64,000 bases of DNA. Source: CAJPQU01 sp052170475. Its GTDB lineage: Bacteria > Bacillota > Negativicutes > Selenomonadales > Selenomonadaceae. The stretch covers positions 1-64,000 of the forward strand of contig JBQNAL010000004.1 in the NCBI GenBank assembly GCA_052170475.1. The letters run 5' to 3'. This document shows, piece by piece, positions 1-6,991 of this stretch. The translations under genes were made by a program, and so were the position numbers. Within the stretch, counting starts at the first letter, position 1; each line of letters starts with the position of its first letter. The notes below the pieces were generated by a model that saw only the letters and a program-made list of their open reading frames with translations, was not told where the DNA came from and ran no database searches.

Positions 1-96
1 ACAGGGGGCTTCTGCTTGTCTTTTTATGTGTCCGAGTTCATTTTACAATTAACCACCGGGCGGCAGACGCGGGGGGAAAGCATATGGGAAGCGGCG

Positions 97-1110
97 TCAG
101 CGATGCGGCGGGCGGTCACCGAACATGCGATTTAAGGGGTTGTCCTTGAAGAGATTGCCCTGTTCGATGTAGCGGTGTACCATTTTTTCCGACCGGTGCC
201 TCGTCTGGCGCATGATGCCGAGGGTGTCCACGTCATGCTGTGCGGCGCTGGTGGCGAAGCCGCGGCGCAGGCTGTGGCCGGCGAAGTCTTTCGGATCGAG
301 TCCCGCCAAGGCCACGTACTTTTTCACGATGAGCGCCACGGATTTATCGCTGAGGGCGGCGGCGCGAAGCGTCCCTACCCGCGTCAAGGGGCGAAAGAGG
401 AAGCCGTCTGTAAGTCCCGCCGCACCGATCCATGCGCGAACGGCGCGTACGGCGCAGATGCGCGGATCCGGCGCGTAGGGGATGGCGATGGTGCTGCCCT
501 TGCCGAGCTGGTCGCCTTTCGCCCGGGGGATGAAGACGACGAGGCCTTGCGGGGTGAAGGTGAGATCTTCCACCTTCACCGCCACAAGCTCTGAGCGGCG
601 AAAGGCGCCGGCGAAGCCGAGGAGGAGGATCGCCCGGTCCCGCTGCGTCCCCAGGTCGTCGCCTACGAAGCCATCGACGAGGAGCGAGAGCGTTTCCAAT
701 AGGATCGGCGCCTTCCCCTTTTGAAACGTCCCTTTTTCCCGCCGGATAGCGCTCATCGCCGCCCGGACGATGCCCGCCTTGGCGGGGTTCTTCTCCCGGT
801 CGTAGCCGGCGGCGATGTGGCTCTCCGAGATCGCGGTCACCCGGCGCGCCACCGTATTCGCCTTGACGGCGGCGTCGGCGTCCGCCAAATCGTTCAGGTA
901 GTTCACGATGGTCTCCGGCGCGGTGGGAAGGGCGATGGCGCCGTGGTGCTGGCACCAATCGACGAAATCCCGCCAATCGGCATCGTACGCCTTGATTGTA
1001 TTGGGCGCTTTCGCGTTCTCCAATCGGCGCCGGCTCTTGCCCGAAAGCCCAGCCGCCTCTGCCACCGCGCTCTTTGTTCCGCCCCCGAAAGCCTCCTCGT
1101 CGCGTGCCAT
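97..1110 (-). CDS. Tyrosine-type site-specific recombinase/integrase
   Basis: A 337-residue protein with the two-domain layout of lambda-type integrases. The N-terminal SAM-like core-binding domain covers about residues 35-125, and the catalytic domain runs from about 140 to the end. Visible active-site elements are an Arg in GAFRRSEL, the HSLRRGF box (His-x-x-Arg), a His in TRHRS, and the nucleophilic Tyr in VHRYIEQ. The start ATG follows a strong AGGAGG site. It would cut and rejoin DNA at specific sites. No phage, transposon or conjugation genes lie next to it, and no tRNA or att site was seen on its right side. It may therefore be the end of an element extending off the left edge, or a domesticated Xer-like recombinase. 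Confidence 0.9.
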   Translation of the reverse strand: MARDEEAFGGGTKSAVAEAAGLSGKSRRRLENAKAPNTIKAYDADWRDFVDWCQHHGAIALPTAPETIVNYLNDLADADAAVKANTVARRVTAISESHIAAGYDREKNPAKAGIVRAAMSAIRREKGTFQKGKAPILLETLSLLVDGFVGDDLGTQRDRAILLLGFAGAFRRSELVAVKVEDLTFTPQGLVVFIPRAKGDQLGKGSTIAIPYAPDPRICAVRAVRAWIGAAGLTDGFLFRPLTRVGTLRAAALSDKSVALIVKKYVALAGLDPKDFAGHSLRRGFATSAAQHDVDTLGIMRQTRHRSEKMVHRYIEQGNLFKDNPLNRMFGDRPPHR

Positions 1111-1314
1111 GCCCTTCCTCCTCTCGTTTCTTTCGGCTTCCTATTACACCATCCCCAGAAAATCCGCCTGCACTTCGCTTGGCTTCATTTCACCATAACC
1201 ACTAAGCGTGGTCTTCACTTCGTTCGCCCTTCATTATATCCTCTTCGGTCGCGTTTGCCAATCCAAGGGGGGACGCTCTCTCCTGTGGCTTGACGAGAAT
1301 TCGGCGTCCCCAGC

Positions 1315-1343
1315 TTGAAAAAAGCCTGCGCGGGGTATACAAT
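1315..1343 (+). promoter_or_regulatory. Sigma-70-type promoter of mgtC-like gene
   Basis: TTGAAA (1315-1320), a 17-bp spacer and TACAAT (1338-1343), about 40 bp before the TTG start of the MgtC-family gene. Confidence 0.5.
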
Positions 1344-1385
1344 AGGCGTAGGAAAGAGCGAAGAAACGTAACGTGAGGTGACACT

Positions 1386-2060
1386 TTGGGATACGAGGGC
1401 GAGGTTTGCCTGCGACTGGTGATGGCCTGCGTGATGGGCGGCATCATTGGCTACGAGCGGCAGGCGCGGCACAAATCGGCAGGGCTTCGGACGAACATCC
1501 TCGTCTGCCTCGGCGCCTGTCTCGTCATGCTCCTCTCCCAGAGCCTCTATCAGGACGTCGAGGGCAAGACGAACGCCGATCCCGCGCGATTGGCGGCGCA
1601 GGTGGTCAGCGGCATCGGCTTTTTGGGCGCGGGCGCCATCATGAAGGAAGGCATCACCGTCACAGGACTCACCACGGCGGCCTGCCTGTGGGTGGTGGCG
1701 GGCGTCGGCTTGGCGGTGGGTGCGGGCTTTTACACCGGCGCCGGCGTCACTACGGCCTTGGTCTTTCTCATCTGCGGGTACATGACCCGCTTCGACTTCT
1801 TCATGGGGCGCGAGACGCTCCTCACCCTCTCCATCACCATGGTGGAGCGGCCGGGACAGATCAGCCGCATCAGCACCCTTTTGGACATGATGCACCTGAA
1901 GGTGAAAGGCATCCGCATGAAGTCCTCGGCGGAAGGAAATGCAAAAGACCCGGAGGTCAATTTGGAACTCGATTTAGAGAGCGCCCAGCGCATTGACCGA
2001 AGCGCCGTCGTCGACGCGGTGCAGAGGCTGCGCGGCATCCTCAGCGTGGAGACCCTGTAA
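1386..2060 (+). CDS. MgtC/SapB family membrane protein
   Basis: A 224-residue protein. Its first about 130 residues hold four to five hydrophobic helices with the family-typical GGIIGYERQ segment and a following Arg-rich stretch (RQARHKSAGLRTN). The tail, from about residue 140, is a soluble ACT-like domain. MgtC-family proteins are linked to growth at low magnesium and to control of the F-type ATPase and PhoQ-type signalling; the exact role here is not visible. The start is TTG, preceded by GAGGTGA. The cdd gene follows 34 bp downstream on the same strand, so the two may be co-transcribed. Confidence 0.85.
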   Translation: MGYEGEVCLRLVMACVMGGIIGYERQARHKSAGLRTNILVCLGACLVMLLSQSLYQDVEGKTNADPARLAAQVVSGIGFLGAGAIMKEGITVTGLTTAACLWVVAGVGLAVGAGFYTGAGVTTALVFLICGYMTRFDFFMGRETLLTLSITMVERPGQISRISTLLDMMHLKVKGIRMKSSAEGNAKDPEVNLELDLESAQRIDRSAVVDAVQRLRGILSVETL

Positions 2061-2094
2061 AGAGAAGGAAAAAGAAAGCGGCGGAGGGAAGACA

Positions 2095-2505
2095 ATGATC
2101 AACGAGAGCATTATGGACGCCATGGTACGCACGGCCAAAGCCGCGATGGCGCACGCCCACAGCCCCTATTCCGGGCGGGCGGTCGGCGCCTGCGTCCTCA
2201 CGAGCGACGGCACGCTCTACGGCGGCTGCAGCGTGGAAAACGCCTCCTACGGCCTTTCCTGCTGCGCCGAGCGCGTGGCCATCTTCAAGGCCATCGCCGA
2301 CAGCAAGCGCGAATTTGACGCCATCGCCGTCGTGGCGGACACCGAGGAGCCATGCGTCCCCTGCGGCGCGTGCTGTCAAGTCATGGCGGAGTTTCGCATC
2401 CGCGACGTCATCATGGCGAATACCCGGGGCGATGTGGAGATCGTGGATCTCATGGACTTAGCCCCCTGCGCCACGGGGAAAGCGCGCACCTTTCGGCGCG
2501 AATGA
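2095..2505 (+). CDS. cdd: Cytidine deaminase
   Basis: A 136-residue protein of normal size for the small tetrameric cytidine deaminases. It shows the zinc site CAE (in SCCAERVAIF) with the catalytic Glu, and the PCGACCQ motif carrying the other two cysteine ligands. NASYGLS, which precedes the CAE motif, is the substrate-contact region. It deaminates cytidine and deoxycytidine to uridine and deoxyuridine for pyrimidine salvage. An in-frame upstream extension exists, but GGAGGG just before the ATG at 2095 and the family length fix this start. A strong terminator follows. Confidence 0.93.
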   Translation: MINESIMDAMVRTAKAAMAHAHSPYSGRAVGACVLTSDGTLYGGCSVENASYGLSCCAERVAIFKAIADSKREFDAIAVVADTEEPCVPCGACCQVMAEFRIRDVIMANTRGDVEIVDLMDLAPCATGKARTFRRE

Positions 2506-2543
2506 CCCTGCCATAAAAGCGCCCCTTTCCCGCGCGTTCCATG

Positions 2544-2592
2544 AAAATCGCCCTCGGCGTCGGAGCGATCCCGACGCCGAGGGCGATTTTTT
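2544..2592. terminator. Intrinsic terminator after cdd
   Basis: A perfect inverted repeat with 20-bp arms beginning AAAATCGCCCTC and a short loop is followed by a T run on both strands. It can therefore serve cdd (+) and the convergent gene (-). Confidence 0.9.
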
Positions 2593-2619
2593 CGCGGTCA
2601 AACGGTGCGCCGCACCCGC

Positions 2620-3006
2620 TTAAATATTGAAGAAATTCATCATTCGCTTCGTCAGGTCAAATTCGCTGGCGTCCTTATTTTTCAGGAGATAGTCCAACGT
2701 GTAGGTCGCAAAGAACGACGAGATGGGGACGAAGCGGTTGTATTTTCGGAAATTCCCCCGCACGAGGAGCTTTTTGTAGAGCATCCGAAAATCCTCCTTC
2801 GTCGCCCGATGCGCGGCGACGATCTTTTTCAGCTTGCGGTCCTTTCGGCAAAAGTCGTACATGGCGTCGATGAGCGCCGGGTTATCGACGTCGTGTTCAT
2901 AGGTGTCGATGAGGCGGCGCACGAAATTGAGCTTCGTGATCTGGCGGTACTGCTCCCAGAGGAAGAACGCCACCAAAAATCCCAATACACCATAGGCGAG
3001 AATCAC
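2620..3006 (-). CDS. Hypothetical membrane-anchored protein
   Basis: A 128-residue protein that I do not recognise. One hydrophobic helix lies at residues 2-17 (ILAYGVLGFLVAFF) and the rest is charged and probably helical, facing the cytoplasm by the positive-inside rule. The start is GTG with AGGAGG eight bases upstream. It is a single gene between the cdd terminator and the rpn pair. No domain assignment is offered. Confidence 0.65.
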   Translation of the reverse strand: MILAYGVLGFLVAFFLWEQYRQITKLNFVRRLIDTYEHDVDNPALIDAMYDFCRKDRKLKKIVAAHRATKEDFRMLYKKLLVRGNFRKYNRFVPISSFFATYTLDYLLKNKDASEFDLTKRMMNFFNI

Positions 3007-3139
3007 AAAATCAGCCTCCTGCTGTCAAAAAGCACCGAGACGTGCCACGGCGCTTTTCGCTCTCATTCCTTACAGTTAATCACATTTGACCGGTTTTTTC
3101 AAGAACGCGCGAAAAAGACGCACTATGCTAAGCGCACGG

Positions 3140-3358
3140 TCACCGCTGCTCGTCCGAGAGACCGCCCGCTTGTACGGCTAAGATCCGCTCCTTTGTCCAG
3201 CCGGATGCCCTCTGAATCAGGTCGAGGGGAGCCGCCTCCCGCAGCAGCTTTCTGATCATCGAAAGCTCCCCTTCCTCGCGTCCTTCCTCGCGCCCTTCTT
3301 CTCGTCCTTCTTTCCAGCCAACCTTCCACTCGTCCCGCAGCCGCATTTCAAAGGTCAT
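3140..3358 (-). CDS. Candidate internal RpnS antitoxin ORF in copy 1
   Basis: An in-frame ATG inside the nuclease gene (in SYMTFEMRL) is preceded by the purine-rich AGGAAAGGG, eight bases upstream, which is a good ribosome site. It would make a 72-residue protein consisting only of the EGRE helix and C-terminal domain. This matches the gene-within-gene layout described for RpnS inhibitors in E. coli. The start and ribosome site are seen; separate translation and an antitoxin role are inferred. Confidence 0.5.
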   Translation of the reverse strand: MTFEMRLRDEWKVGWKEGREEGREEGREEGELSMIRKLLREAAPLDLIQRASGWTKERILAVQAGGLSDEQR

Positions 3359-3979
3359 ATAGCTCACCCTTTCCTGTTCCACTTCTTTGACGCGCTTAAT
3401 TTCCTGATCGATTTCCTGTACGAACGCATCTTGGCTCAAGACGCCATTGACGTATTGCAAAAAGGCTTTGACGTTTTCTGGGACATCCTCCCGTCCCCCA
3501 TTGGCGTTCAGGAAGACCTTCGTCGCGCCGTCTTTGAGTTTTAGCGTCCTCTCTTCCTGACAAAGGCTGCAAAAGGTGTAGATGTGCCGCCCTTCTTTGA
3601 ACGGGTCAAAGGGGCAGATGAAGATGATGTAGGTATCGTTGAGGTCTTCGTAGTCTTTCCCCGCTTCCAAGAGGTCGGTGTCGATCACAGATTGGTAGTA
3701 CCGCGTGCGTTTGGCCAGTTCCGTTTCTGTCGGTTCATTGACTTGCATTTCCACGTTGTAGACGGTATTTTTGTCGTCCGCGACGTAGACGTCGAGGCGA
3801 ACGCCCTTCCCTGCGTACTGGAATTTCAGGTTCTTTTCTTCTTCGATGTACCGAATATCACGAATGTTAATTTGCAGGATGAGTTCCAGCATTTTCTTGC
3901 AGATATGCTTGCGCCGCATGACGAGCTTAAACATGTAATCATCCCGAATGGTCAGTTCTTCCCACGGTTTGATGGTCAT
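3140..3979 (-). CDS. Rpn-family PD-(D/E)XK nuclease, copy 1 (3 EGRE repeats)
   Basis: A 279-residue Rpn (recombination-promoting nuclease, PDDEXK_2) protein, often annotated as a transposase. The nuclease core shows Asp in RLDVYVADD and the Glu-x-Gln motif in NVEMQVNEP. It is followed by a charged linker and a C-terminal helix made of EGRE repeats (three here). It is nearly identical to the next gene upstream, and the differences seen lie in the repeat number and two C-terminal residues. Only 21 bp separate the two, so copy 1 has no promoter of its own and must be read from copy 2's promoter. Published work on E. coli Rpn proteins describes them as phage-defence toxins inhibited by a short form made from the gene's own 3' end. 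An equivalent internal start is present here. Confidence 0.85.
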   Translation of the reverse strand: MTIKPWEELTIRDDYMFKLVMRRKHICKKMLELILQINIRDIRYIEEEKNLKFQYAGKGVRLDVYVADDKNTVYNVEMQVNEPTETELAKRTRYYQSVIDTDLLEAGKDYEDLNDTYIIFICPFDPFKEGRHIYTFCSLCQEERTLKLKDGATKVFLNANGGREDVPENVKAFLQYVNGVLSQDAFVQEIDQEIKRVKEVEQERVSYMTFEMRLRDEWKVGWKEGREEGREEGREEGELSMIRKLLREAAPLDLIQRASGWTKERILAVQAGGLSDEQR

Positions 3980-4000
3980 GGCGTCCCCTCGCTTCCTGCT

Positions 4001-4255
4001 TCACCGCTGCTCGTCCGAAAGACTGCCCGCTTGCACGGCTAAGATCCGCTCCTTTGTCCAGCCGGACGCTCTCTGGATCAGGTCGAGGGGAACCGCCTCC
4101 CGCAGCAGCTTTCTGATCATCGAAAGCTCCCCTTCTTCGCGTCCTTCTTCGCGTCCTTCTTCGCGTCCTTCCTCGCGGCCTTCCTCGCGCCCTTCTTCTC
4201 GTCCTTCTTTCCAGCCAACCTTCCACTCGTCCCGCAGCCGCATTTCAAAGGTCAT
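4001..4255 (-). CDS. Candidate internal RpnS antitoxin ORF in copy 2
   Basis: The same in-frame ATG and AGGAAAGGG ribosome site as in copy 1. The predicted product has 84 residues because of the three extra EGRE repeats. If RpnS pairs through this repeat helix, as reported for the E. coli protein, the two short forms would differ in helix length. Confidence 0.5.
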   Translation of the reverse strand: MTFEMRLRDEWKVGWKEGREEGREEGREEGREEGREEGREEGELSMIRKLLREAVPLDLIQRASGWTKERILAVQAGSLSDEQR

Positions 4256-4876
4256 ATAGCTCACCCTTTCCTGTTCCACTTCTTTGACGCGCTTAATTTC
4301 CTGATCGATTTCCTGTACGAACGCATCTTGGCTCAAGACGCCATTGACGTATTGCAAAAAGGCTTTGACGTTTTCTGGGACATCCTCCCGTCCCCCATTG
4401 GCGTTCAGGAAGACCTTCGTCGCGCCGTCTTTGAGTTTTAGCGTCCTCTCTTCCTGACAAAGGCTGCAAAAGGTGTAGATGTGCCGCCCTTCTTTGAACG
4501 GGTCAAAGGGGCAGATGAAGATGATGTAGGTATCGTTGAGGTCTTCGTAGTCTTTCCCCGCTTCCAAGAGGTCGGTGTCGATCACAGATTGGTAGTACCG
4601 CGTGCGTTTGGCCAGTTCCGTTTCTGTCGGTTCATTGACTTGCATTTCCACGTTGTAGACGGTATTTTTGTCGTCCGCGACGTAGACGTCGAGGCGAACG
4701 CCCTTCCCTGCGTACTGGAATTTCAGGTTCTTTTCTTCTTCGATGTACCGAATATCACGAATGTTAATTTGCAGGATGAGTTCCAGCATTTTCTTGCAGA
4801 TATGCTTGCGCCGCATGACGAGCTTAAACATGTAATCATCCCGAATGGTCAGTTCTTCCCACGGTTTGATGGTCAT
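4001..4876 (-). CDS. Rpn-family PD-(D/E)XK nuclease, copy 2 (6 EGRE repeats)
   Basis: A 291-residue paralogue of the downstream Rpn gene. It has the same nuclease core (RLDVYV and NVEMQV motifs) and the same C-terminal domain, but six instead of three EGRE tetrapeptides. It also has Val and Ser where copy 1 has Ala and Gly near the C-terminus. The start ATG, at MTIKPWEELT, is chosen by identity with copy 1. A longer open frame upstream reads through the promoter and is not credible. A consensus-like promoter lies just upstream at 4901-4929. Function as in copy 1: probable DNA endonuclease of the Rpn defence type. Confidence 0.85.
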   Translation of the reverse strand: MTIKPWEELTIRDDYMFKLVMRRKHICKKMLELILQINIRDIRYIEEEKNLKFQYAGKGVRLDVYVADDKNTVYNVEMQVNEPTETELAKRTRYYQSVIDTDLLEAGKDYEDLNDTYIIFICPFDPFKEGRHIYTFCSLCQEERTLKLKDGATKVFLNANGGREDVPENVKAFLQYVNGVLSQDAFVQEIDQEIKRVKEVEQERVSYMTFEMRLRDEWKVGWKEGREEGREEGREEGREEGREEGREEGELSMIRKLLREAVPLDLIQRASGWTKERILAVQAGSLSDEQR

Positions 4877-4900
4877 GGCGTCCCCTCGCTTCCTGCTTTT

Positions 4901-4929
4901 ATTGTAAAGAATCGCGCGGTAAATGGCAA
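4901..4929 (-). promoter_or_regulatory. Promoter of the rpn pair
   Basis: On the minus strand: TTGCCA (4924-4929), 17 bp, TACAAT (4901-4906). The spacer contains CCGCG. Flanking sequence resembles the promoter of mntA-hepT at 22573-22601. Confidence 0.6.
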
Positions 4930-5109
4930 GGGGGCGAAAAGGAAAAGGCGCCGCCCCCCGGCGGAGGCTATCTTGACGCGGCGGGCGCCGTACAGTAAAG
5001 TATAGGGGAGGCTTGGCGGCGCACGGGTTGCGGTCAAGCACGGTATTTTGGCGAAAGAGCGCCCCGCGAAAGGAAAAGACGGCGGACGAGACGGAAAGGG
5101 CGAGCGAGA

Positions 5110-5640
5110 ATGACGAACATGGATCCCACGTTAGAGAGAGCAGCAGAAAAAAACGTAAGCGCGGGCGATGCGGCGACGCACGCCGGCGGAGAAGCGCCGG
5201 CGGACGCATGGCCGGTCTTTGACCCGGCCGCACCAGTCCCCCCGGGCGCCGCCGGATCGGCACTCGCCAAGGGGACGCTCGCGCCGCCGCAGGAAGCGCA
5301 AAAGCCGCGCTTTATCCTCCGCCTCAAGTGGTACTACCTCCTGACGGCGGGCTTAGCGGTCTTGACCCTCTTCGCCGCGCTCTACGGCGCGACGGAGATC
5401 CAGCAGCAGTATCAGAGCGATGCGACCCGCGCGCCCTCCCCCCTCACCTTCTTCCTCCCCCTCCTCGGCATCGGCGGCGTCGGCGTCCTCCTCTATCTCG
5501 TCATCGACGCCCTCTGCGCCTTCTGCTTTCGCCCCAAGAACTCCTACCGCCGTCTCCACTTCTTTCTCAATCTCCTCCTCTATCTCTCCATCGTCTTAGG
5601 CTGGCCGGTCGCCATCGCGGCGCTCTCGACCTTCCGATGA
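5110..5640 (+). CDS. Hypothetical membrane protein, three TM segments
   Basis: A 176-residue protein. About 75 residues of low-complexity Ala/Pro/Gly-rich cytoplasmic tail are followed by three hydrophobic helices at roughly residues 77-96, 112-135 and 152-172. A Cys-containing segment (DALCAFCFRP) lies between the second and third. Not recognised. The small gene at 5675 follows 34 bp downstream. The GC-rich strand yields several overlapping frames, but this one has the coherent membrane topology. Confidence 0.55.
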   Translation: MTNMDPTLERAAEKNVSAGDAATHAGGEAPADAWPVFDPAAPVPPGAAGSALAKGTLAPPQEAQKPRFILRLKWYYLLTAGLAVLTLFAALYGATEIQQQYQSDATRAPSPLTFFLPLLGIGGVGVLLYLVIDALCAFCFRPKNSYRRLHFFLNLLLYLSIVLGWPVAIAALSTFR

Positions 5641-5674
5641 GAGAGCGCCACGGACGGCGGGAAAGGACGACGCC

Positions 5675-5860
5675 ATGCCCCTGACAAAAGAAGCGCGCCA
5701 CGCGCTCCAATCCTCCATCGACGCCCTGAAAAAGCGTCTCTCCCTCGACGCCAACGATCTCGACTACGAGAGCCACCTCCACACGATCCGCACCCTGCAA
5801 AAGATATTGGATCGAGCGAGCGCGGAGGAAGCACGGGGGCAAAAAACCGAATTTCAGTGA
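5675..5860 (+). CDS. Small hypothetical helical protein
   Basis: 61 residues, highly charged and predicted to be helical throughout (LQSSIDALKKRLSL and HTIRTLQKILDRA heptads), with no cysteines or membrane segment. It is preceded by AAAGGACGACGCC as a possible ribosome site and probably shares a transcript with the membrane protein upstream. Unknown function. Confidence 0.5.
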   Translation: MPLTKEARHALQSSIDALKKRLSLDANDLDYESHLHTIRTLQKILDRASAEEARGQKTEFQ

Positions 5861-5976
5861 AAAATCAGGACGCATCGCTAAAATGACCCCATCGCCACGA
5901 AATGCAGGCTGCGCTTCGCTTGCCTTCATCGAGTGGCCAAGGTACCATACGCCGACAAAAAAGGAGCCAGAGAACA

Positions 5977-6264
5977 ATGTCAGAACGAATGACCATGGCA
6001 GAAGTGCTGAAAGAATACGGGACGCCCCTCGTCCGCTTGGATGTCCACGCCACTCGGACGGAGTGCCAGACCCTGCGGGAGAAATTGGAAGCGGTGCGCG
6101 ATGTGAGCCGGGGCGCGGAATCCGGCTATCTCGACATCGACTGCAAACTCTTCATCGACGTGGACGACATCGACCGCTACCTCTCGGGCGAGCTCGACAC
6201 CATCGGGGAGATCTACGCGTTCCCGGAAGACATCAAAGCGTATCGAGGAGGAGACGAAGCATGA
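5977..6264 (+). CDS. Small hypothetical protein, coupled to the next gene
   Basis: 95 residues, soluble and acidic, with no recognised domain. The ATG at 5977 is chosen because AAGGAG lies 11 bases before it; the longer frame from 5902 lacks a ribosome site. The stop overlaps the start of the next gene (ATGA at 6261-6264), so translation of the two is coupled and a shared job is likely. Confidence 0.65.
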   Translation: MSERMTMAEVLKEYGTPLVRLDVHATRTECQTLREKLEAVRDVSRGAESGYLDIDCKLFIDVDDIDRYLSGELDTIGEIYAFPEDIKAYRGGDEA

Positions 6265-6920
6265 ACGACAAGAAAAAGAAACTTTTCGCCGGATTGAGCG
6301 CCGCCTTCTTGGCGCTCTTTACCGCGCTCATCGTACCCGCCACCGCCGACGCCGCACGGGGCGGCGCGCGCATCTCAGCGCCGCGCATCGGCGGCGGCGT
6401 CTCGCGCCCCGCGCCGGCGGCGCAGCCGAGAACGAACACGACGCCCCGCCCAAACCAAGAATATCGCCCCTCTAAGCCGGCCACCGGTCAATCCGCTCCC
6501 GCCGCTGCAGCGAACCGAAGCACCCCTGCCGCAAGCTCCGCTACCCCGTGGGGCGGCATGATGCGAAACATCGGCCTCTTGGCGGGCGGCATGATGCTCG
6601 GCGGGCTACTGAGCAGCCTCTTTGGCTTCGGCGCCGGCGGCTTCATGGCGGACGTCTTAGGGCTGCTCATGAATGGACTACTCATCTACGCCGGCATCCG
6701 CCTCGTCCTCTGGCTCATCGCGAAATTCCGCAGCCGCGACGCCGCCCGCTCCCCCTATCAATCGAGCGCCGCCTATCCGAAAGCTGCGTCCCATGCGGCA
6801 GAGGAGCGCGAGGCCTACGACAGCGCCCCCATCGAGGACATCCGCCCGCCCCGCGCCACCGGCAAGGGCGGCACGAACTACGATCCGCGCCGCACCGCAG
6901 ACTGGTATCGGCAGCACTGA
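6261..6920 (+). CDS. Secreted/membrane protein with Tim44-like N-terminal architecture
   Basis: 219 residues. A signal peptide covers 1-33 (hydrophobic core LSAAFLALFTALIVPATA, ending ADA). A Pro/Ala/Thr-rich region follows, then a Gly/Met/Leu-rich hydrophobic segment (MMLGGLLSSLFGFG, about 105-118), a second membrane helix (about 133-152, LMNGLLIYAGIRLVLWLIA) and a basic, Pro-rich tail. This order matches the N-terminal part of bacterial Tim44-like proteins, but the Tim44 domain itself is absent. Such proteins in Firmicutes are often linked with zinc-ribbon proteins, and one is encoded immediately downstream. Function unknown; membrane transport or assembly is only a guess. Confidence 0.6.
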   Translation: MNDKKKKLFAGLSAAFLALFTALIVPATADAARGGARISAPRIGGGVSRPAPAAQPRTNTTPRPNQEYRPSKPATGQSAPAAAANRSTPAASSATPWGGMMRNIGLLAGGMMLGGLLSSLFGFGAGGFMADVLGLLMNGLLIYAGIRLVLWLIAKFRSRDAARSPYQSSAAYPKAASHAAEEREAYDSAPIEDIRPPRATGKGGTNYDPRRTADWYRQH

Positions 6921-6991
6921 TCCGCATCCCCGAAGGGGCAGCCCGTTTTTGCCATGGGCTGCCCCTTTCGCGCCCACGAAAGGAGGCACGC

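Larger units (their letters stand above)
3140..4897 (-). repeat. Tandem duplication of the rpn gene
   Basis: Unit 1 is 3140-4000 (861 bp) and unit 2 is 4001-4897 (897 bp). They are almost identical, and the 36-bp difference equals three 12-bp units coding for EGRE. The junction is exact: the gene plus about 20 bp of 5' leader was duplicated head to tail, leaving the promoter only in front of unit 2. Confidence 0.9.

Noticed and set aside
1160..1250. Family of TTCGCTT-rich repeats near 1165, 5907 and 21770
   Set aside because: Only short, loose similarities apart from the one 17-mer already listed; not enough to define an element.
3140..4897. Insertion sequence or transposase
   Set aside because: Rpn proteins are often called transposases, but no terminal inverted repeats or target duplication flank the genes. 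The structure is a plain tandem gene duplication.
4001..5263. 420-residue version of rpn copy 2
   Set aside because: The extra 128 N-terminal residues read through the promoter and ribosome site; copy 1 shows the real N-terminus.
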